Of a stretch of 11,824 nucleotides of DNA, positions 7,160 through 11,824 are shown piece by piece (position 1 is the first letter of the stretch; every line of letters starts with the position of its first letter). The position numbers were made by a program, and so were the translations under genes. The notes below the pieces were generated by a model. It was not told where the DNA came from and did no database searches. It was given only the letters and a program-made list of their open reading frames with translations. This DNA is from Clostridia bacterium DTU080 (GTDB taxonomy: Bacteria; Bacillota; Limnochordia; DTU080), in the NCBI GenBank assembly GCA_001513395.1, contig LFTP01000335.1:1-11824 (forward strand), read 5' to 3'.

Positions 7160-8190
7160 AGCAGCGGAGCCACTACAGGCTCAAGAACATCGGCCATGCG
7201 TACAAACCCCAGATCAGTCGGGTGAGATCCGTCCACGGTCCCTTCGCCGTCATCGCCGACAAGCGGCTCGCCGGGAACGACATGAAGGCCTCCCACGCCG
7301 GCCTGAACGAGGCGTTCTACCGCCTTGAGGAAGGCTTCCTTCTTCTGTTCATAGACGCGAAGCCGTTCGGGGAGCAAAGACATGTGGTGGACATATCGTT
7401 CACCGACCAGGACAATCGGAGTAGACGGTCGGGCCTCACGCAAGATGCGCACCAACGGTTCGACGCGCTCTGAGACCAGCTCGACGGACATGTTGGGCAG
7501 ACAATCGATGACATAGACGGCCGGATCTAGCTCAGCCAAAAGATGCCCCATCTCGGGCTCCATCTTGCCGTTTCCCGAAAAACCCAGGTTGATCACCGGA
7601 CGATTTAGACGACGACCCAGAATTGCCACATGGTGCATGCCGGGTCGGGAAGCGCAGGCTCCCTGCACAATCGAGGTCCCGTAAAAGACTACGGACTGAG
7701 CCGTGCGGGGCGCAATCGGCTCGAAGTAAGCGCCGCTGGGCAACCCGATTTCCAGGGACTCAATACCGTTGTACAACGGAAGGTACAAAAGATACGAGCG
7801 TTTACTCCCGTCAAGGCCGCTGACAAGCGTGGACTGAGCCTCCACCTGTTCCGGCCTGCCGACACCCAGCCAGCGCCACACACCCGCGGCTTCGTCCCGG
7901 CTATACAGATCAAGCCCGCTGACCCCGGTGGCCGGCATGTGGGACATGGCCAATCTTTCGGATCGAAGTCTCCACCGAGCGTGAATCTTGGGGGCATCGG
8001 TAACAAAACCCGTACACATCCCCGCCGAGTCTCTGCTCAAATTCCATACCGGATCCCGGACCACGCCGTGCGCCCGAGCGGGCAGTCGGTCGTAATAGCG
8101 TTCTACGTCATTCCAGCCTCGGCCCTCAACTCCCCATTCCCGCACATCATACCAAACCAGTCTTGACTCTTCGATCTCATGTGCTGTCAT
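7156..8190 (-). CDS. SGNH/GDSL-type esterase with N-terminal GxDLY domain
   Basis: The 344-residue protein has two parts. The N-terminal beta-rich part (about 1-160) contains YYDRLPARA (32-40), VWNLSRDSAG (48-57) and HMPATGVSGLDLYSR (84-98), the GxDLY signature. The C-terminal part is an SGNH hydrolase of the Lipase_GDSL_3 type: FYGTSIVQGACASRPGM (169-185) with nucleophile S173, NLGFSGNGKM (201-210) with G204 and N207, CLPNM (230-234) with N233, and DGSHPTDLGF (320-329) with D320 and H323. The catalytic set looks intact. Relatives are probably carbohydrate or acyl esterases; the substrate is not readable here. No signal peptide is evident from the chosen start, ATG 8190, which has GGAGGG 9 nt upstream; an ATG at 8241 would add 17 Gly/Ala-rich residues with a poor ribosome-binding site. 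The stop overlaps that of the converging ATP-grasp gene. Confidence 0.9.
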   Translation of the reverse strand: MTAHEIEESRLVWYDVREWGVEGRGWNDVERYYDRLPARAHGVVRDPVWNLSRDSAGMCTGFVTDAPKIHARWRLRSERLAMSHMPATGVSGLDLYSRDEAAGVWRWLGVGRPEQVEAQSTLVSGLDGSKRSYLLYLPLYNGIESLEIGLPSGAYFEPIAPRTAQSVVFYGTSIVQGACASRPGMHHVAILGRRLNRPVINLGFSGNGKMEPEMGHLLAELDPAVYVIDCLPNMSVELVSERVEPLVRILREARPSTPIVLVGERYVHHMSLLPERLRVYEQKKEAFLKAVERLVQAGVGGLHVVPGEPLVGDDGEGTVDGSHPTDLGFVRMADVLEPVVAPLL

Positions 8191-8383
8191 GCCGCCGAAC
8201 CCTCCGCTAAGCACCGCGATCGGTGCGACTCCGCCGAGCATCCCAGCAACACTCGGGCGCCGAATGATCGGCGGGGTATTATCATTTCACTGCTTGTCGT
8301 TGCGTGGCGCGAACGGGCAGAGACGCGTAAGCGATCATCCTGTCCGTCTTGGTCCGTTCATCGAGACACTTATTTGGACAGTT

Positions 8384-8412
8384 ATTCTTTTCCGCACAGC
8401 GGTTCTTCCCAA
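8384..8412 (-). promoter_or_regulatory. Weak candidate promoter for the esterase gene
   Basis: On the minus strand TTGGGA (8412-8407) and AAGAAT (8389-8384) are 17 bp apart, each matching 4 of 6 consensus bases. This would give a leader of about 185 nt. A second option is an extended -10, TGATATAAC, at 8474-8466, with no good -35. Either could serve the esterase gene; the evidence is only motif similarity. Confidence 0.25.
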
Positions 8413-8430
8413 CGGACCGTCCATGGTCCG
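8413..8430. repeat. Short inverted repeat next to the candidate esterase promoter
   Basis: CGGACC (8413-8418) and GGTCCG (8425-8430) form a 6-bp perfect inverted repeat with a 6-nt centre. It abuts the upstream side of the candidate -35 at 8407-8412, so an operator is conceivable. Another GGTCCG copy lies at 8351-8356. The match is short and could be chance. Confidence 0.25.
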
Positions 8431-8536
8431 AGTCCGTAGATCATCTGCCATGCACATGCAAGACGGTTATATCATCGTCGTCCTTCCGACCCGAACGCTT
8501 ACAGGCGGTTGGGCGAGCGGACGCAGTCAATGGCAT

Positions 8537-8578
8537 ATGATCGACCTTCGCCCACAAGCGGCGGCGAAGGTCGATCAT
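8537..8578 (-). terminator. 16-bp perfect-stem hairpin downstream of the solute-binding-protein gene
   Basis: Bases 8537-8552 (ATGATCGACCTTCGCC) are the exact reverse complement of 8563-8578, with a 10-nt loop. The structure begins about 41 nt after the stop of the minus-strand solute-binding-protein gene, so it is likely the 3' end of that transcript. No T-rich run follows on either strand, so it does not look like a classical intrinsic terminator. It may stabilise the 3' end after processing or mark Rho-dependent termination. Confidence 0.55.
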
Positions 8579-8619
8579 CAAGTGCTCAGCATTATTAAGC
8601 TAGGCCGCTTTGGACTCTG

Positions 8620-9882
8620 TCAGCGCCGCTCGTTCAGCAGAGCGTTGATCTGAGACTCGATCAAAGCAATGGCGCTGGCGGGTGCCTGAAGACCCCAGAT
8701 GGTGTTCAGGACTTCTCTGTGGATGGGATTGAAGAAGTCGGCCTGGATCTGGAACGGTGAGCGAGCTCTGTCCAAACCCTCATGCAGAAGATGGCGGCTG
8801 GCCGGCTGTGTGCGTCCCGGCAACCAGGCGGTCTGGAAGATGCGCATGCTCGGCGGCACGAGACCGGCAATCTCAACTCGCCGCTCCAACGCCTCATTGG
8901 AGGTCATGAACTTCAGGAACTCGAGCGCTTCGTCTTTAACCTTTGAGCTGCTGAAGACAAACCAACCGATGGCATTAATGTAGGGAACGCGCAGTCCGGT
9001 CGGACCCTTGGGCAAAGGAATGACGTCCCATTCAAAATCCCTGATATTCACAAAGCCCTCAGCGATGGCCACCGTGTTGCTGAGACCCATGGCGATTCTT
9101 TGCTGCAGGAACGCCTCCGTGATGCTCATCCGATCATGCGTGGCCTTGTCCTGAACGGCTCCCGAGGTGACCAGATCGGCCAGATACTGCAGGGCGTTGA
9201 CTACCTCCTGGGATCTGCCGGTGAATTTAGTGGGCCGGACCCAGCTGTCCAGGAAATCACCGCCGTATGACCAGACGACCGGCATGTAGTTGCGTCCCGT
9301 CGGGATCTTAAACCCGTGGACGTCGGTAGTGCCATCCGCCTGGCGTCGAGTCAGACGCAAAGCCATGTTCCGCAGATCGTCGTATGTCCAATCTACGCTG
9401 GGGAAGGGCACACCCGCTTCGTTAAACAGATCCTTATTATAATAAATGACGCCGATCTGAAGATCCTGGGGAATGCCGTACAAAGCACCGTCCACACGGA
9501 ACAGATCCAGTCCCACGGGGAACCAATCCCGGTACTGCCTCTGTTCTTTGGCCACAAAAGGAGTCAAATCCTCAAGGAGCCCCTGCATACCCCAATCGAG
9601 CACCAAGTAAGGATCCATGTAACCGATATCAAGCGGTACGCCTCCGGCTAGCATGGTCTGCATCTTGGGCACCAACGACGATCCGGCCACACTGACTAAA
9701 TCGACGGTTATTCCGGGATTCTGGGCTTCACAGCGCTCTTTCATCTCAAGTTGCCACTGATAGCTCTGCTCGCGCCTCTCCGAGATTACGGTAACAGTAA
9801 CCGGAGTGCTGGCACTGACGACAGCGGCCAACAACAGACTGAGACAGAATACACTGAGCACGACATGAGCAGTTTTTCGCAT
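8620..9882 (-). CDS. Extracellular solute-binding protein, sugar ABC transporter type (family 1)
   Basis: The 420-residue protein is an ABC substrate-binding protein of the UgpB/MalE-like family, which captures a sugar or glycoconjugate outside the membrane and delivers it to a permease. Residues 1 to about 24 are a Sec signal peptide (MRK, hydrophobic core, VVSA). The mature part shows the usual order: VTVTVISER first strand (28-36), NPGITVDLV (55-63), LAGGVPLDIGYMD (78-90), LYGIPQDLQIGVIYYNKDLFNEAGV (134-158), WSYGGDFLD (204-212), and YINAIGWFVFSSSKVKDEALEFLKFM near 301-326. The only Cys near the start (C13) is not in a lipobox, so it is a soluble periplasmic or secreted protein rather than a lipoprotein. 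ATG 9882 has AGGGGG about 8 nt upstream. No permease or ATPase gene lies beside it: the downstream neighbour is the esterase and the divergent neighbour is murQ. The substrate cannot be read from sequence. Confidence 0.93.
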   Translation of the reverse strand: MRKTAHVVLSVFCLSLLLAAVVSASTPVTVTVISERREQSYQWQLEMKERCEAQNPGITVDLVSVAGSSLVPKMQTMLAGGVPLDIGYMDPYLVLDWGMQGLLEDLTPFVAKEQRQYRDWFPVGLDLFRVDGALYGIPQDLQIGVIYYNKDLFNEAGVPFPSVDWTYDDLRNMALRLTRRQADGTTDVHGFKIPTGRNYMPVVWSYGGDFLDSWVRPTKFTGRSQEVVNALQYLADLVTSGAVQDKATHDRMSITEAFLQQRIAMGLSNTVAIAEGFVNIRDFEWDVIPLPKGPTGLRVPYINAIGWFVFSSSKVKDEALEFLKFMTSNEALERRVEIAGLVPPSMRIFQTAWLPGRTQPASRHLLHEGLDRARSPFQIQADFFNPIHREVLNTIWGLQAPASAIALIESQINALLNERR

Positions 9883-9906
9883 CGCATTTCCCCCTGAGCT
9901 ATGAGA

Positions 9907-9936
9907 ATATGGGATTCCCTCCGTGATATGGGATTC
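9907..9936. repeat. 11-bp direct repeat at 19-bp phasing in the divergent gap
   Basis: ATATGGGATTC occurs at 9907-9917 and 9926-9936. The repeats start 19 bp apart, close to two helical turns, and lie 25-54 bp upstream of the solute-binding-protein start, within the gap shared with murQ. This is a plausible tandem binding site for a transcription factor acting on one or both genes. I find no convincing -35/-10 pair in this 175-bp gap. Confidence 0.4.
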
Positions 9937-10057
9937 TATGCACCCGTCAGTGCTTCCTGCAGATCTCTCAAGCCAAGACCGCGACACGGCAGCAGGAAAG
10001 ATTTCATGTTCGCGAGAAGGTGATAGAACCGACACATTCGAAGGTGGTTCTTGGTCC

Positions 10058-10960
10058 ATGGAAAAGCTCGCTGATTTGACCACTGAGTCACGCTCAGCCT
10101 ATACCGATCTTGACACCCTCAGCATCCCTGAAATCCTGCGGATCATCAACCGGGAGGATTGCCGGGTCCCCGATGCCGTCGCTCAAGAACTGCCTCAGAT
10201 CGCTCTGGCCGTCGAAGTGATCGTCAGCCGTCTGAAAAAGGGCGGGCGTCTTTTCTATGTCGGAGCCGGCACCAGCGGACGATTGGGTGTGCTCGATGCG
10301 GCAGAATGCCCGCCTACGTTCGGTGTACCCGAAGATCTGGTGCAAGGAGTGATTGCCGGAGGCCCAAAGGCTCTGGTCTCATCCGTTGAAACCGTCGAAG
10401 ACAACCCGGAAGCAGGGGCGAACGATTTGGCCGCGCGCCATTTGGGACCTGCGGACGTAGTGGTGGCCATCGCCGCCAGCGGCCGCACGCCCTACTGCAT
10501 AGGGGCTCTGCGTTATGCCGCCTCGGTGGGAGCCGCTCGCATCGCCTTGGTCTGCAACAAGAACTCGGCCATGGAAGCCGAAGCGGAGATCACTATCGCG
10601 CCGGTTGTCGGCCCGGAGGTGATCATGGGCTCAACCCGCATGAAGGCCGGTACCGCCCAAAAGCTAGTGCTCAACATGCTAAGTACAGTTTCTATGATTA
10701 AGCTGGGCAAGGTCTACAGCAATCTCATGGTTGATCTGACACCGACCAACAGCAAACTGATCAACAGGGCCCAGCGCATAGTCGAGTTGGCCACCGGCGC
10801 CGATGCGACAACGATTGAGAAAGCGTTACAGGCAAGCGGCTACGATGTGAAAGCGGCCATCGTCATGATCCTCGCCGACTGCACGGTTGAAAAAGCCCGA
10901 CAAGCCCTGGCCGCCTCAGAGGGCAATGTCCGACGGGCCATTGAAGGCGAAACCCGATAG
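10058..10960 (+). CDS. murQ: N-acetylmuramic acid 6-phosphate etherase MurQ
   Basis: MurQ splits the lactyl ether of N-acetylmuramic acid 6-phosphate to give GlcNAc-6-phosphate and D-lactate in the cytoplasm, the key step in reusing wall-derived MurNAc. The 300 residues match the family length. Motifs are LTTESR near the N terminus (7-12), the SIS-domain sequence VGAGTSGRLGVLDAAECPPT (68-87, with E83), VEDN (113-116, with E114), AASGRTPY (139-146) and GSTRMKAGTAQK (191-202). E83 and E114 correspond to the proposed catalytic glutamates. The C-terminal 45 residues form the usual UBA-like helical tail. The ATG at 10058 is chosen because MEKLADLTTESR is a typical start and AAGGTGG lies about 10 nt upstream; an upstream ATG at 9923 adds unrelated residues. 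No kinase (AmgK, NagK or MurK) or phosphotransferase for MurNAc is in the window. Confidence 0.96.
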   Translation: MEKLADLTTESRSAYTDLDTLSIPEILRIINREDCRVPDAVAQELPQIALAVEVIVSRLKKGGRLFYVGAGTSGRLGVLDAAECPPTFGVPEDLVQGVIAGGPKALVSSVETVEDNPEAGANDLAARHLGPADVVVAIAASGRTPYCIGALRYAASVGAARIALVCNKNSAMEAEAEITIAPVVGPEVIMGSTRMKAGTAQKLVLNMLSTVSMIKLGKVYSNLMVDLTPTNSKLINRAQRIVELATGADATTIEKALQASGYDVKAAIVMILADCTVEKARQALAASEGNVRRAIEGETR

Positions 10961-10970
10961 AGCCTATCGG
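10954..10970. terminator. Small hairpin over the murQ stop codon between convergent genes
   Basis: CCGATAG (10954-10960, including the murQ TAG) pairs perfectly with CTATCGG (10964-10970) across a 3-nt loop. It lies in the 32-bp gap between murQ and the converging flippase gene, where a two-way terminator would be useful. There is no T-run on either side, so function as an intrinsic terminator is doubtful. Confidence 0.3.
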
Positions 10971-10992
10971 CCTCAACCTGCCGCGAGACGGA

Positions 10993-11824
10993 CTATCGCC
11001 AGATCTTTCTTTTCAGCACCCACCATACACCGGCCAGCTGCAATACGGACGTGAGGAAAACGTCGGCGATGACCGCCCACAGCACCCCGACAATCCCCCA
11101 AGCAGGATTGCCCGCCAGCATGGACACCAAGAGGATCCGCACGGCGTTGCCCGCCAGGCTGCCGGTCAGCACCCAGGCGGTACGACCCAACCCGCACAAA
11201 ACATCGGCGCTCACGGCACCCAACAGGGCAAAAGGAGCCACCATCCCCAAAGGGCGGATCAAACCGCCCACACTCGCATCGCCATAGAGGATTGACCCCA
11301 ACCAATCCGCCCGAAACCAAAGCAGCGGCGCTACCGTGGCACTGACGGCCAACGTTCCCAGATAGACTTTGCGCAACAGCTTTTTGAGTCTGGCGATCGA
11401 ATGGGCCGCATTTTGGGCCACCAGCCGTGTCAGCTCAGGCAACATGGTCTGTGTAACGGGAAAGACCAGCATCATCGGCATATACAGTGTAGGAACCGCC
11501 ATACCTGACAGACGCCCATAGGCACGGGTAGCCTCTTCTATGCTCATGCCCGTCTCTTGCAAAAGCCGGGGAATGAGGGCTACCGTGATCAGATTCATGC
11601 TGTTGTTTAGCAGACCGGTAAGCATCACCGGCACTCCCAACGCCAGCAAAGCCCGGGCCCGCACCGGAGCACAGACCATGGCCGGACGGTGTCTTCTTCC
11701 TCTGGCGTATCCGTCGACGGCCTTTTTCAGTCCGATGCGCAAGACAAAAAGACACGCCAGCTCGCCGACCAAAAACCCGGCGGCCACCGCACCGGCCAAG
11801 TATGCAGGCCCGTGCGGCACGGCC
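10993..11824 (-). CDS. SpoVB/MurJ-like flippase of the PST/MOP family (N terminus beyond right edge)
   Basis: The visible 276 residues are the C-terminal part of a polytopic polysaccharide or lipid-linked glycan exporter; full proteins are about 500 residues with about 14 helices. Family features include a middle segment GVPVMLTGLLNNSMNLI leading to ALIPRLLQETGMSIEEA, then YGRLSGMAVPTLYMPMMLVF, where the helices and the R-L-Q...G-x-S-x-x-E-A pattern match Firmicutes SpoVB/YtgP proteins. About six to seven further helices follow, ending in a basic KRKIWR tail. Relatives flip lipid-linked wall precursors or other glycans; SpoVB acts in spore cortex formation. Exact substrate and sporulation role cannot be inferred from this half. 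The frame enters from the right edge (first full codon at 11823) and converges with murQ. Confidence 0.85.
   Translation of the reverse strand, partial: AVPHGPAYLAGAVAAGFLVGELACLFVLRIGLKKAVDGYARGRRHRPAMVCAPVRARALLALGVPVMLTGLLNNSMNLITVALIPRLLQETGMSIEEATRAYGRLSGMAVPTLYMPMMLVFPVTQTMLPELTRLVAQNAAHSIARLKKLLRKVYLGTLAVSATVAPLLWFRADWLGSILYGDASVGGLIRPLGMVAPFALLGAVSADVLCGLGRTAWVLTGSLAGNAVRILLVSMLAGNPAWGIVGVLWAVIADVFLTSVLQLAGVWWVLKRKIWR

Larger units (their letters stand above)
8191..8619. other. 429-bp gene-free region between esterase and solute-binding protein
   Basis: I find no convincing gene here. A plus-strand open frame through it (8189-8653) has no family features and overlaps both neighbouring genes antisense. 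The region contains the leader of the esterase gene, weak minus-strand promoter candidates, a short inverted repeat and a long hairpin near the end of the solute-binding-protein gene, each listed separately. No tRNA or known riboswitch signature is recognisable by eye. Confidence 0.6.

Noticed and set aside
8189..8653. 154-codon plus-strand open frame across the gene-free region
   Set aside because: Its translation has no recognisable domain, it overlaps the starts or ends of two well-supported minus-strand genes, and its ATG falls in the esterase start region without a convincing ribosome-binding site.
9923..10057. 45-residue N-terminal extension of MurQ
   Set aside because: The extra residues do not resemble the family, and the ATG at 10058 gives a typical MurQ length and start.
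9883..10083. 67-residue N-terminal extension of the solute-binding protein
   Set aside because: It would place unrelated residues before a clear signal peptide and overlap the murQ start; the internal ATG at 9882 has a good ribosome-binding site.
1..11824. CRISPR arrays, tRNA or rRNA genes, insertion sequences, prophage genes
   Set aside because: No regularly spaced repeats, RNA gene signatures, transposase or phage-like proteins were seen.

Overview
The window is a stretch of bacterial chromosome of about mid-50s % GC, densely coded, with no RNA genes, insertion sequences, CRISPR arrays or phage genes that I can see. Gene content points to the Firmicutes/Bacillota or a relative. The evidence is an Rnf operon in the order C-D-G-E-A-B with a multi-cluster RnfB, and a SpoVB-like PST-family flippase. 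The solute-binding protein has a plain Sec signal peptide with no lipobox, which fits a periplasm better than a typical monoderm. A diderm-like deep Firmicutes lineage is therefore possible, but this is inference.

Left half (1-5889, all minus strand): one tightly packed operon reading rnfC, a fused rnfD-rnfG, rnfE, rnfA, rnfB and then apbE, which is cut by the left edge. It encodes a complete membrane Rnf complex (ferredoxin:NAD+ oxidoreductase coupled to Na+ or H+ transport) plus the ApbE flavin transferase that attaches FMN to threonines in RnfD and RnfG. There is no separate rnfG; its whole sequence is joined in frame to the C terminus of RnfD. A good sigma-70-type promoter with a 17-bp spacer precedes rnfC.

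Middle (5890-8619): a divergent ATP-grasp gene of the D-Ala-D-Ala-ligase-like group runs to the right from its own 17-bp-spacer promoter. It converges on a two-domain SGNH/GDSL esterase (GxDLY plus Lipase_GDSL_3 type), and the two stop codons overlap. A 429-bp gap (8191-8619) follows. It holds the esterase leader, weak promoter candidates, a small inverted repeat and a 16-bp perfect-stem hairpin.

Right part (8620-11824): a sugar-type ABC solute-binding protein without permease genes is transcribed divergently from murQ (MurNAc-6-phosphate etherase). The 175 bp between them carry an 11-bp direct repeat at 19-bp phasing. murQ converges on a SpoVB/MurJ-like flippase gene that runs off the right edge.

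Together, the left half is an energy-conservation module. The right half has a loose cell-envelope or amino-sugar theme: ATP-grasp ligase, carbohydrate esterase, substrate-binding protein, MurNAc-6-P etherase and lipid-linked glycan flippase. The most unusual item is the RnfD-RnfG fusion, which places both covalent-FMN sites on one polypeptide with the modifying enzyme in the same operon.
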